Shown here: positions 1 to 7,479 of the stretch, one piece after another
Position numbering within the stretch: the first letter of the stretch is position 1
Layout of the letters: the number at the start of each line of letters is the position of its first letter
Origin: Galbibacter sp038433465
GTDB lineage: Bacteria > Bacteroidota > Bacteroidia > Flavobacteriales > Flavobacteriaceae
Reading direction: 5' to 3'
DNA length: 64,000 bases
NCBI RefSeq assembly: GCF_038433465.1
Contig: NZ_JAESVF010000001.1
Span: 124,001-188,000 of the forward strand
The notes under the pieces: model-generated
Database searches by the model: none
The model's input: the letters and a program-made list of their open reading frames with translations, nothing else
Told to the model about the DNA's origin: nothing
Position numbers and translations under genes: made by a program

Positions 1-509
1 CATTTCTTAGTTGGATATTTTCTTTTAAAATAACTTCCGATAAGTGGCAACAAATTAAATTTTGAATTTACAACTGCCAAGTCAACTCCAGCTTCAGTCG
101 TTTTAAAATCTAAATAATCTTGTACATGATGCATCTCTCTAGTAACCATTCTTGCCACTTGATGCACACGTAACGCATTTACATTAGACATATCAACACA
201 ATTAAAAGACTCAGAAACGTACACATATTTTATATATCGCAGTAACACATCTTCAGTACCTTTAATTTCACTCAAAAACGCTTTGTAAACTTGATTTGCA
301 CTGTACTTTGTCGCCTTAATTTCCAAAGAATTCCATACACGTTTCGCTTTCACTTCCGAAGAAATTATCTCCTCCGAAGTTGCAAACATATCTGGAGTGT
401 AATGTTTTGGCTTCACAATAGACACCTCTTTTAAATTTGCTTCAAAAACTCTATACACTGCAGTTAAAAAACCTGTAAAACTTCCGTCGTAAATTAAAAT
501 TGTTTTCAT
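1..509 (-). CDS. TIGR03915/DUF4130-family DNA metabolism protein (partial)
   Basis: The reading frame opens at an ATG at 509 and runs without a stop off the left edge of the window, giving about 169 residues of the N-terminal part. It begins MKTILIYDGSFTGFL and later reads VHQVARMVTREMHHVQDYLDF, which I recognise as the TIGR03915 (DUF4130) family. That family is normally encoded beside a radical SAM protein annotated as putative DNA modification/repair, so the partner gene probably lies just left of the window. The biochemical function is unproven. It is transcribed divergently from the S24 repressor at 726, and a 15-nt palindrome lies 57-71 nt upstream of its start, suggesting repression by that protein. 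Confidence 0.85.
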   Translation of the reverse strand, partial: MKTILIYDGSFTGFLTAVYRVFEANLKEVSIVKPKHYTPDMFATSEEIISSEVKAKRVWNSLEIKATKYSANQVYKAFLSEIKGTEDVLLRYIKYVYVSESFNCVDMSNVNALRVHQVARMVTREMHHVQDYLDFKTTEAGVDLAVVNSKFNLLPLIGSYFKRKYPTKK

Positions 510-565
510 AGTATCTTGTTTTGTATCGATACGAAAAAACCGACTTTTTAGCATTTTTATAAATT

Positions 566-580
566 TTGGAAAATTTCCAA
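566..580. promoter_or_regulatory. Putative operator O1 (TTGGAAA-A-TTTCCAA)
   Basis: This is a perfect 15-nt palindrome with a single central base, in the divergent intergenic region and nearer the DUF4130 gene. The same core recurs at 651-663 and, degenerately, at 670-682. Palindromes of this size repeated between a repressor gene and a divergent target are typical binding sites. Assignment to the S24 repressor is inference. Confidence 0.6.
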
Positions 581-650
581 TATTAAATGTCGATAGCTTC
601 ATATCTTTAAGTAAATTAGCTTAAAAGTTTAAAATCACATTTCAAATGTA

Positions 651-682
651 TGGAAATTTTCCAATAAAAAGGAATTTTTCCG
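651..682. promoter_or_regulatory. Putative operators O2 and O3 upstream of the S24 repressor
   Basis: O2 (651-663) reads TGGAAA-T-TTTCCA, a perfect 13-nt palindrome. O3 (671-681) reads GGAA-TTT-TTCC, a weaker copy. Both lie 44-75 nt before the ATG at 726. O3 sits in the spacer just upstream of a near-consensus -7 box (TATATTTA, 692-699), where bound protein should block transcription, implying autoregulation. Confidence 0.55.
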
Positions 683-725
683 AAAATTTTATATATTTAC
701 ATTGTCAAAAGTATTCGGTTAGTAT

Positions 726-1496
726 ATGAAAACAGCACTCCCAATAGAAGTTATTAGGTTTAAAGAAATAAGAGAAAAGCTCAACCACACGCAACAAAGC
801 TTTGCAGAAGTGCTTGGTGTGAAAAATTCGACTGCCGATATCGAACGTGGGAAATCGAAAATTTCAGGGAGTATTTTGATAGCTTTAATCGAGCATTTTC
901 AAATAAATCCGCTTTGGCTTTACGGCAAAAGCACGCAACAAAAACTCAACACCACTATAGATACTTCACCAAAAGTACTTACCGTAACGCCCGAAAACAA
1001 TGAAGGTATAGTCTTGGTAAATGTAAAAGCTGCAGCGGGTTACCCGCACAATATCCAAGATCTCGACTGGTACGAAGAGTTGCCTGCATTTACCATTCCG
1101 CTGCCAGAATATCGAAACGCCACCTACCGCGGTTTTCAGGTGGAAGGAGACAGTATGTTACCTATGCTTCACCCTAAAGAATGGGTACTCGGAAAAGCTG
1201 TAGAAAGTGTAAATTCTTTAAAAAATCATACTATTTGTATCGTGGTTATGCACGATACCGTATTGGTAAAAAAAATCCAAAAACACGACAGCAACGAGCA
1301 TTTATCGCTCATTTCCATCAATCCAGACTATCCACCAATAACCATCCAAACTCATCAAATCCAGGAGTTGTGGGAAGTACAAAGTAAAATAAGTTCCGAA
1401 CTCGACGAAAGTGCCGGCAATATTGCTTTGTCGCAAATACAGCAAACACTTGTAGCCTTGAAAAACGAAATCAATCAGATAAAAAATAATAATTAA
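726..1496 (+). CDS. LexA-like XRE/S24 peptidase-type transcriptional repressor
   Basis: The 256-residue protein has an N-terminal XRE helix-turn-helix (about residues 8-65) and a C-terminal S24 (LexA/UmuD-like) self-cleaving domain (about 95-215). The catalytic serine is in the EGDSM motif (Ser143) and the paired lysine in VLVKKI (Lys182 or 183). A KAAAGYP segment around Ala104-Gly105 matches the Ala-Gly cleavage site position of LexA. A hydrophilic tail follows. It is therefore probably a DNA-damage-responsive autoregulated repressor. Its divergent neighbour belongs to a repair-associated family, and three palindromes lie between them. It could instead answer another signal, since many S24 regulators have lost RecA dependence. 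Confidence 0.85.
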   Translation: MKTALPIEVIRFKEIREKLNHTQQSFAEVLGVKNSTADIERGKSKISGSILIALIEHFQINPLWLYGKSTQQKLNTTIDTSPKVLTVTPENNEGIVLVNVKAAAGYPHNIQDLDWYEELPAFTIPLPEYRNATYRGFQVEGDSMLPMLHPKEWVLGKAVESVNSLKNHTICIVVMHDTVLVKKIQKHDSNEHLSLISINPDYPPITIQTHQIQELWEVQSKISSELDESAGNIALSQIQQTLVALKNEINQIKNNN

Positions 1497-1504
1497 TTTT
1501 ATTA

Positions 1505-1620
1505 GAAGCACTTTAGCATGCGCTTCCCAGCAAAGGCTGTTACCTGCCTGCCTATCGGTAGACAGGCTTTCGCCTATACACGGTATTTGGCTCAATCAGG
1601 GCTAGTAGATAGTGTAGTTT
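1505..1620. repeat. GC-richer palindromic stretch, possible dispersed repeat fragment
   Basis: Between the repressor gene and the small zinc-ribbon gene lies a non-coding stretch visibly richer in G+C than its surroundings. It contains a hairpin at 1546-1567 (GCCTG-C-CTA, loop TCGG, TAG-A-CAGGC; one mismatch). Such CCTGCC palindromes look like remnants of dispersed intergenic repeats. No coding potential is convincing. Repeat status cannot be proven from one copy. Confidence 0.35.
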
Positions 1621-1631
1621 ATACAGCTTAA

Positions 1632-1811
1632 TTATTGCTCAATATTTTCAGCAGAAAAAGATTCCAATTCGCCATTAACAAACTCCACGTGCACTTGAAT
1701 TGGATTACAGCAAACCTCACAATCTTCAATATACATCTGACTTACAGAAGTATCTAACAACATAGAGACTTCTTCCCAACAATACGGACACTGAAAAAAA
1801 TGTTCAAACAT
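1632..1811 (-). CDS. CPXCG-motif cysteine-rich protein (59 aa)
   Basis: This short frame begins MFEHFFQCPYCWEEV and ends at TAA (1632-1634). It has two cysteine pairs, CPYC (8-11) and CEVC (31-34) followed by a further cysteine, as in the CPXCG-motif zinc-ribbon family found across Bacteroidetes and Proteobacteria. The two knuckles presumably bind one zinc ion. The acidic remainder (MYIEDCEV, GELESFSAENIEQ) fits the family. Its cellular role is unknown. It stands alone between the repressor gene and an inverted repeat. Confidence 0.85.
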   Translation of the reverse strand: MFEHFFQCPYCWEEVSMLLDTSVSQMYIEDCEVCCNPIQVHVEFVNGELESFSAENIEQ

Positions 1812-2183
1812 AGCTACTTTGTTAATTTGAGTTCGATATAAATATTAATTATATGTATTCCAGTTTTTTATTAGTGTTTTCATTTTTGTCTTGACACAAA
1901 AACGAAACAAAAAAGTCAAGACTGATTTAAAACACATATTCATCTTTCTAATGTTGAATTTACATTAGTTATCAAGACAACAAAAACCTTACACAAAAAA
2001 AAGAGTGTTGGAAAAACCAACACTCCGTAAATCAATCAAACAAACTAACTAAAATATGGATCAAGTTTCTTTAACCCTAGTGACGCGTAAATTATAAAAT
2101 GGTTGATTGTACTACACCACTAATATACTTACAAGTTAGCTTATAATTCCGTAAAATGCATATTTTTTCGATGAAATACACAA
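1812..2183. other. Intergenic region with two inverted repeats
   Basis: No gene is supported in these 372 bases. An 8-bp inverted repeat, GTCTTGAC (1888-1895) and GTCAAGAC (1915-1922), encloses a 19-nt A-rich loop. A second, stronger hairpin at 2003-2025 is the likely terminator of the ABC-F gene, leaving an apparent 3' untranslated region of about 160 nt. Confidence 0.5.
2003..2025 (-). terminator. Rho-independent terminator (ABC-F gene)
   Basis: A perfect 9-bp stem (GAGTGTTGG / CCAACACTC) with a 5-nt loop is followed on the minus strand by an uninterrupted run of eight T. It is oriented to end transcription of the ABC-F gene whose stop is at 2184. Confidence 0.8.
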
Positions 2184-4100
2184 TTATTGTAAGTTATTCA
2201 ATTCTTCTGTCAGTAAATACCACGCTTCAGTTTCTTTTTCTAAGAGCTCTTTTTTCTTATTATAGTTCTTAAAAAAGTCTGGCTTTGCAATTAATTCATC
2301 ATGATTTTCAGCAAGTTCAGCATCAATAGAAGCAATTTCTCTTTCCAAATCGGCTACCGTAGTTTCGGCCTTACTGATTTTATTTTTTAAAGCCTTTAGC
2401 TTTTTTTGGTCTTCAAATGATAACTTCTGAGCAGTTTCTTCTTTTGGAGTAGTTTTTGCAACTTCCGTTTTTTTCTCAACTGCTCTAAAGTCGTCCATTT
2501 TTCTTTCTTCTAAATAAAAATTAATATCCCCTAGATATTGTTTTATTTGATGGTCTCTAAACTCATAAACACTGTCGGTCAAGCCTTGTAAAAAATCCCT
2601 GTCGTGAGAAACTAATAACAAGGTCCCTTCGAAATTTTTAAGTGCTTCTTTAAGTACATTTTTCGATTTAATATCGAGGTGATTGGTAGGCTCATCCATT
2701 ACCAAAACATTAAACGGATGCAGTAACATTTTACACAGCGCAAGTCTGTTTCGCTCCCCTCCAGAAAGTACTTTCACCTTTTTATCTACATCGTCTCCTC
2801 TAAACAAAAAAGCTCCCAACATATCTCTAACTTTCGACCTGTTACTGTCGCGCGCTTCATCGAGCATGGTATCCAAAATAGTTTTTTCACCATCTAGATA
2901 TTCCGCCTGGTTTTGTGCAAAATATCCTATTTGCACATTGTGACCCAGTTTGAGTTCTCCAGTATTCTTAATTTCTCCAACAATAATTTTTGCTAAAGTT
3001 GTTTTCCCTTGTCCGTTTTGCCCAACAAAAGCCGTTTTTGTATTACGCTCAATCATCATGTTGACGTTGTTTAACACAACTTTATCACCATAATTTTTAC
3101 CAACACCTTCTGCCTCTACCACCACTCTTCCTGGTTGTACCGAAACAGGAAAACGAATATTCATTACTGCGTTGTCTTCTTCATCAACCTCAATACGCTC
3201 TACTTTATCTAACTTTTTGATAAGCGATTGCGCCATGGAAGCCTTAGATGCTTTTGCTCTAAACTTCTCGATTAATTTTTCTGTCTGCTGAATTTGCTTC
3301 TCCTGATTCTTTTGGGCGTTCATTTGAAGCTCGCGCATTTCGGCACGCAAGGTTAAATATTCAGAATAAGGTTTATTATAATCGTATGCTTTTCCAAGCG
3401 AAATTTCTATGGTTCGGTTGGTAACATTATCTAAAAACATTTTATCATGCGAAACAATTACCACCACTCCTGCATACACTTTCAAAAACTGCTCCAACCA
3501 AATAATAGACTCGATATCGAGGTGGTTGGTAGGCTCATCGAGCAATAGCACATCATTATCTTGAAGTAAAAGTTTAGCAAGTTCGATACGCATACGCCAC
3601 CCACCAGAGAAAGTATCTGTAAGTTTATCAAAATCGTCTCTTTTAAAACCAAGCCCTAAAAGTACACGCTCGGTTTTCCCTTGGTAGTTATAACCACCAA
3701 GAATTTCATATCGATGCGTTAAATCGCTTAAATCGATAATTAACTGGTTGTATGATTCACTTTCATAATCGGTACGCTCTGCCAATTGTCTGTTAATTTC
3801 ATCCAATTGGAGCTCTAAGGCTTTAATTTCTTCAAAAGCTTGATACGCCTCTTCAAGCACCGTATTTCCTAAAACAAAGTCGATATCTTGCTTTAAAAAT
3901 CCTATTCGAACTTCTTTATCCGTAGAAATAACACCACTATCTGGCTCCATTTCTTTTGAAAGTAGCTTCAACATGGTCGACTTTCCTGCTCCATTTTTCC
4001 CAATCAGACCAACACGGTCTCCAGGACTCAGCCTAAAAGCTATTTCTTCAAATAAATATTCGCCTCCAAAAGAGACAGAAAGGTTGTGAACATTCAACAT
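2184..4100 (-). CDS. ABC-F family ATP-binding cassette protein
   Basis: This 638-residue cytosolic protein has two ATP-binding cassettes and no membrane segments, which marks the ABC-F family of translation factors (Uup/YheS-like). The first cassette shows Walker A GKNGAGKST, signature FSGGWRMR and Walker B LLLDEPTNHLD. The second shows GQNGQGKTT, LSGGERNR and VMDEPTNHLD. A charged interdomain linker (around 240-300) and a C-terminal coiled coil (about 555-638) are present. ABC-F proteins bind the ribosomal E site and relieve stalling; the exact subfamily cannot be fixed here. The ATG at 4100 (MLNVHNLSVSFGG) is preferred to a TTG six codons upstream. Confidence 0.9.
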   Translation of the reverse strand: MLNVHNLSVSFGGEYLFEEIAFRLSPGDRVGLIGKNGAGKSTMLKLLSKEMEPDSGVISTDKEVRIGFLKQDIDFVLGNTVLEEAYQAFEEIKALELQLDEINRQLAERTDYESESYNQLIIDLSDLTHRYEILGGYNYQGKTERVLLGLGFKRDDFDKLTDTFSGGWRMRIELAKLLLQDNDVLLLDEPTNHLDIESIIWLEQFLKVYAGVVVIVSHDKMFLDNVTNRTIEISLGKAYDYNKPYSEYLTLRAEMRELQMNAQKNQEKQIQQTEKLIEKFRAKASKASMAQSLIKKLDKVERIEVDEEDNAVMNIRFPVSVQPGRVVVEAEGVGKNYGDKVVLNNVNMMIERNTKTAFVGQNGQGKTTLAKIIVGEIKNTGELKLGHNVQIGYFAQNQAEYLDGEKTILDTMLDEARDSNRSKVRDMLGAFLFRGDDVDKKVKVLSGGERNRLALCKMLLHPFNVLVMDEPTNHLDIKSKNVLKEALKNFEGTLLLVSHDRDFLQGLTDSVYEFRDHQIKQYLGDINFYLEERKMDDFRAVEKKTEVAKTTPKEETAQKLSFEDQKKLKALKNKISKAETTVADLEREIASIDAELAENHDELIAKPDFFKNYNKKKELLEKETEAWYLLTEELNNLQ

Positions 4101-4140
4101 TTTAGTGGTAATTATCAATTAAAAAGACACTAGAATATAG

Positions 4141-4148
4141 TACTTTTG
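4141..4148 (+). promoter_or_regulatory. -7 promoter box TACTTTTG for the DUF983 gene
   Basis: This is an exact match to the Bacteroidetes -7 consensus TAnnTTTG, 16 nt before the ATG at 4165. Transcription would start near 4154, so the TTG at 4159 is an unlikely start. Confidence 0.5.
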
Positions 4149-4164
4149 TTTAAAATTTTTGCAA

Positions 4165-4575
4165 ATGTTAAAAAAAGGAAGCAAACTATACAGTATTTTA
4201 ACAGGAACTTGCCCAAAATGCCAAGAAGAAAGTATGTACGCAAGTAAAAATATGTACAACCCCAGCGAAACTTTGCACATGAATGAGCATTGTTCTAGTT
4301 GTGGTACAAAATACAAAATTGAGCCTTCATTTTTCTATGGTGCTATGTATGTGAGTTATGCTGTTGGAGTGGCTTTTGCTGTTGCTGCGTTTATAATTTC
4401 CTATTTGTTTATTGGGACGAGCTTAAAAACTTCTTTCTATGCTATTATCGCAACAATGATTGTTTTTATGCCTGTAATTATGCGATGGTCTCGAAATATC
4501 TGGATTAACATTTTTATTAAATACGATGCTAATGCCGTGAAGAAAAATAGCGCAAAACCTAATGTTAATCAGTAA
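4165..4575 (+). CDS. DUF983 family membrane protein
   Basis: This 136-residue protein has two N-terminal cysteine pairs (CPKC, CSSC) forming a probable zinc ribbon, then two hydrophobic membrane segments (about 60-82 and 88-110). That arrangement is diagnostic of DUF983. Function is unknown; in proteobacteria some relatives lie near cytochrome oxidase genes, but no such genes are visible here. The ATG at 4165 gives MLKKGSKLYSILTGTCPKC; an in-frame TTG two codons earlier was rejected. It is divergent from the ABC-F gene with about 64 bp between the starts. Confidence 0.85.
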   Translation: MLKKGSKLYSILTGTCPKCQEESMYASKNMYNPSETLHMNEHCSSCGTKYKIEPSFFYGAMYVSYAVGVAFAVAAFIISYLFIGTSLKTSFYAIIATMIVFMPVIMRWSRNIWINIFIKYDANAVKKNSAKPNVNQ

Positions 4576-4599
4576 CTAAATAGTATAACACATTCATGT

Positions 4600-5658
4600 T
4601 TACATGGCTTTGAAATATTTATTTTCAAACCTTTTAATATCAATTTCTTTTTCTAAAGAAATTTCATTCTCGATATAATCAAATAGCTTCTGAGCAACAT
4701 AAGGAGATATCATTACCCCGCGACTTCCTAATCCGTTTAAAATAAAGATATTTTTATGATTTGGATGATTCCCTAATAGCGGTTTTCTATCAATAACTGT
4801 TGGACGAATACCCACCAATTGGTTGGTAACTTTATAGTCGCTTTTTAAAAATCCTTGTAATTTTTCTTCGAGTTCGTGGCGAGCCTCTGTTGTAATTTCA
4901 TTTGTTTTATCTGCCCAATTATTTGTTGCTCCAACTTTGTATTTGTTTCCACCTAAGGGAATTATAAAAGCACCCGATTTTAAAATAAAGTCTAAGTCGA
5001 AATCTTCAATTTCAATATCGAGAAGTTCACCTTTAGTTCCTGTTAACGGTAAATAATTAAAAAACGGATTGTATTGCAAACCAAAACCTTCACAGAAAAC
5101 AATTTTCTTGGCTGTGATATTTTTGTACATAACACAATCATCTTCAATTTGTAATTGCTGATAATCAATACGTTCAGCAAAAAACTTAGCCTGCGATTTT
5201 AAATAAGAAATATAATGCAGTTGTAATTTATTTACATCAACACGCCCCGTATGCAACACTTCTCCAAAACCAAGTGGCGCATTTATTTTTTGATTTGTAT
5301 TTTTAAGTAATGAAGTAGAAAGAAAGGGTTGTAAGTTTGGTTTATCGGAAGCTTCAAACCAAGTATTTTGCTCTTCAATAGAAGCAAACTTACGAAGCAC
5401 TTGAAGCTTGTGATCTATTTTAATCGAAAGCTTATCTTCTAATTTTTTATAATATGGCGTAAGTAATTCTAACTGCTCTTGAGATTTCCACACAGCTGTA
5501 AAACGCTTCAAAGTTACTGGATTGTACATTCCACCTGCCACATTTGACGACTGCTGAGAATCGTCATCAAATACCACAAATGATTTTTGCTGTTCCTCTA
5601 AAGTTTCGCAAAAGGCTATTCCTCCCAATCCGACTCCTACTATAATATAATCTACCAT
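4600..5658 (-). CDS. FAD-dependent oxidoreductase (DAO family)
   Basis: The 352-residue protein opens with a dinucleotide-binding motif (VDYIIVGVGLGGIAF, residues 2-16). Its C-terminal half carries GIRPTVIDRKPLLGNHP and LNGLGSRGVMISPYVAQ, typical of the D-amino-acid oxidase/ThiO/MnmC-like DAO fold. It probably oxidises an amine substrate using FAD in the cytoplasm, but nothing nearby (no thiamine genes) indicates the substrate. It converges on the DUF983 gene with a 24-bp gap. A TAnnTTTG box ends only 4 nt before the ATG. Confidence 0.8.
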   Translation of the reverse strand: MVDYIIVGVGLGGIAFCETLEEQQKSFVVFDDDSQQSSNVAGGMYNPVTLKRFTAVWKSQEQLELLTPYYKKLEDKLSIKIDHKLQVLRKFASIEEQNTWFEASDKPNLQPFLSTSLLKNTNQKINAPLGFGEVLHTGRVDVNKLQLHYISYLKSQAKFFAERIDYQQLQIEDDCVMYKNITAKKIVFCEGFGLQYNPFFNYLPLTGTKGELLDIEIEDFDLDFILKSGAFIIPLGGNKYKVGATNNWADKTNEITTEARHELEEKLQGFLKSDYKVTNQLVGIRPTVIDRKPLLGNHPNHKNIFILNGLGSRGVMISPYVAQKLFDYIENEISLEKEIDIKRFENKYFKAM

Positions 5659-5662
5659 TTTA

Positions 5663-5670
5663 CAAAAGTA
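5663..5670 (-). promoter_or_regulatory. -7 promoter box TACTTTTG abutting the oxidoreductase start
   Basis: This exact TAnnTTTG match on the minus strand has only 4 nt between the box and the ATG at 5658. If it is used, the mRNA would be leaderless or nearly so. Confidence 0.45.
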
Positions 5671-5715
5671 CTATTTAAGGTGGTAAAATGAATAAGAAAA
5701 AAAGGCACAAAAAAA

Positions 5716-5742
5716 ATCCTTGCTTCAAAAAGTAACAAGGAT
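5716..5742 (-). terminator. Rho-independent terminator (after the receiver-like gene)
   Basis: A 7-bp stem (ATCCTTG / CAAGGAT) with a 13-nt loop is followed on the minus strand by a run of T. It is positioned to end the transcript of the gene finishing at 5905 and to insulate the oxidoreductase gene. Confidence 0.65.
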
Positions 5743-5904
5743 GAAATTTTAACTTAAACTAGTGCTAACTCAAATAAGTTTTTTTCTAAAAATGAATAAT
5801 ATGAAAAGGAGTATTAATAATACTTCATATCCTGAACCTGCGATGGTGGCAAAAAAACTAGATTTTGCTATTAAAAAGTGTGTCATATCAAAAGTGTTTT
5901 GGGC

Positions 5905-6240
5905 TTATGCAGCCATTACCAATAATGAATTGAAATAGTTTACAATTTCGTTTTTGTGTGTAGACATATCTACAGCTATAAGTCCGTAGATATTTTTAGC
6001 TTTCTCATACACGTCTTTATCCGACGAGCATAATATTATTGGGATATTTTGTTTGTACACTTCAAGCAAATCCAACAGTTCTTCTGGAGTATAAGCAAAG
6101 AAAATAACGGCTACGTAATCTTCCGCTTTTAAATTGATTGCTTCAAAAGTTTCACAAACCTCAAAAGCCTCTGCTACTAACGCGCTTTTCTGCAATAGTT
6201 TTGAGAATGCGCTTTGCGAATCATGTACTAATATCTTCAT
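5905..6240 (-). CDS. Stand-alone degenerate receiver-like protein (111 aa)
   Basis: The length and alternating beta/alpha pattern resemble a response-regulator receiver domain: MKILVHDSQS at strand 1, VAVIFFAYTPEELLDLLEVYKQ where strand 3 is expected, then IPIILCSSDKD and LIAVDMSTHKNEIVNYF. The phosphoacceptor aspartate that should end strand 3 is replaced by aromatic residues, so it probably cannot be phosphorylated in the normal way. I do not recognise a named family. It lies upstream of no partner kinase, but the next minus-strand gene is a LuxR response regulator about 420 bp away. Assignment to the receiver fold is inference. Confidence 0.6.
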   Translation of the reverse strand: MKILVHDSQSAFSKLLQKSALVAEAFEVCETFEAINLKAEDYVAVIFFAYTPEELLDLLEVYKQNIPIILCSSDKDVYEKAKNIYGLIAVDMSTHKNEIVNYFNSLLVMAA

Positions 6241-6659
6241 AGATCAAGCTAATTAACAATTACACTAACTATTGGGTTTGTAAAAAATCATTATAAAAAA
6301 GGGGAATTCTTACAATGAATAGAGAAGTTTCTTGCGAAAAAATTATTTTTCAAATAAAAAGGCTTAAGGAAAGAATAGCGATACAGAATAATCTATATCA
6401 AACCAAATAAAAAAACCTACTAATTTCTACCTACTATTACTCTCTAACCTTAAGCCTTAATCAATAAACCAACCTAAAGTCAACCTCATAAACTAAATGT
6501 TTATTGAGCTCTAACTCGTAGACAAAAGTATAGCACGTATGCGAATAAAATAAAAAAATGGGTACAGTGAAATTCTATAAACATATACATTAATTTTAAT
6601 GTATATATTTTATTTTACTGAAAATCAATATATTATGTTTTGTATATTTATCAGAAGTG
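6241..6659. other. Intergenic region with a long-range inverted repeat and an AT palindrome
   Basis: No convincing gene lies here. Eleven-base arms AAGGCTTAAGG (6359-6369) and CCTTAAGCCTT (6448-6458) could pair across 78 nt, and an AT-rich palindrome with 11-nt arms ATATACATTAA / TTAATGTATAT spans 6583-6606, about 55 nt beyond the stop of the LuxR regulator. Either could be part of an untranslated region or a small RNA. Confidence 0.4.
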
Positions 6660-7292
6660 TTATTTAGAGAGTACGTAACCCTCTTCAATTGCTTTTAAAA
6701 TTAAATCTACAGTTCTATTTACATCCATTTTAGCCATTAAGCGCTTGCTGTAAAAATGAATTGTATTTACACTTAAATCTAATTCGTATGCAATTTCTTT
6801 TGCAGTCATTCCATCACACATTAAGTTAAGTAACTGTAATTCGCGTGGAGAAAGTTTTACTTCTTTTTTGTTGAAGTTGTCAACCATTGCCAATGTAGCA
6901 TTTTGACTAAAATATGGTTTTTCGTTATTCTGTTTAAAATGAACTATCGCTTCGATAAGTTCGGAGATTGCATCTTGCTTAGTTACATATGCATTCGCTC
7001 CAAACGATATTGCATCCTTCATTATTTTTGTAGATACAGACGAAGAAAGTACAATTATTTTTAAATCTTTAACCTTGCTAAATTCTCGAATCTCTTTGAT
7101 AATTTCTAACCCATTTTTTTCAGGCATAAAAACATCAATAATAATAAGGTTTACATCATTACTTTTAATATACGCTATAAACTCTGGATGCGAAGTAAAA
7201 GATTGCTTACTTCTTACTTCTGGAACATTTTCCAGTATTCCTACAACCATGTCGGTAATCATTTTATGATCATCCAATATTGCTACACGCAT
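6660..7292 (-). CDS. LuxR/NarL-type response regulator
   Basis: The 210-residue protein has an N-terminal receiver domain (acidic pair Asp7-Asp8, phosphoacceptor Asp53 in LIIIDVFMP, conserved Lys in YVTKQD) and a C-terminal LuxR helix-turn-helix (LSPRELQLLNLMCDGMTAKEIAYELDLS start near 146, then NTIHFYSKRLMAKM). It should bind DNA as a phosphorylated dimer. No histidine kinase is adjacent, so it is an orphan here. A TAAATTTG box (7322-7329) gives a leader of about 24 nt. Confidence 0.9.
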   Translation of the reverse strand: MRVAILDDHKMITDMVVGILENVPEVRSKQSFTSHPEFIAYIKSNDVNLIIIDVFMPEKNGLEIIKEIREFSKVKDLKIIVLSSSVSTKIMKDAISFGANAYVTKQDAISELIEAIVHFKQNNEKPYFSQNATLAMVDNFNKKEVKLSPRELQLLNLMCDGMTAKEIAYELDLSVNTIHFYSKRLMAKMDVNRTVDLILKAIEEGYVLSK

Positions 7293-7321
7293 ATTCTTAT
7301 ACTTTGTATTTTAATTCCTTA

Positions 7322-7329
7322 CAAATTTA
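7322..7329 (-). promoter_or_regulatory. -7 promoter box TAAATTTG for the response regulator
   Basis: This exact TAnnTTTG match on the minus strand lies 29 nt before the ATG at 7292. A matching TTG at the -33 position is not clear. Confidence 0.45.
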
Positions 7330-7453
7330 ATAATATCTGCTTACAAAAGCTTATTTTGACTTCAAAATAAAGTTAATGCTTTCTAAATTAAAACAAAAGG
7401 GAAATTTATAAGTCGCTTCGAAACAAAACAAAAACAGTCTAAAAACAAAAAAA

Positions 7454-7473
7454 GCCTCAACAATTGTTGAAGC
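7454..7473 (-). terminator. Terminator of tRNA-Asp copy 1
   Basis: A 10-bp near-perfect stem (GCTTCAACAA / TTGTTGAGGC, one G-U pair) is followed by seven T on the minus strand, directly downstream of the tRNA. Confidence 0.75.
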
Positions 7474-7479
7474 TTTTTG

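Noticed and set aside
4101..4118. TTG start adding six residues to the ABC-F protein
   Set aside because: The ATG at 4100 begins the conserved MLNVHNLSVSFGG of the family; the extension has no support.
5792..5938. 48-codon plus-strand frame starting MNNMKRSINN
   Set aside because: It overlaps the end of the receiver-like gene on the other strand, has no promoter box and shows no recognisable domain; it is likely chance.
6315..6410. 31-codon plus-strand frame starting MNREVSCEK, preceded by a purine-rich stretch
   Set aside because: Too short to judge by composition. One arm of the inverted repeat runs through it, and Shine-Dalgarno-like runs are not informative in this phylum.
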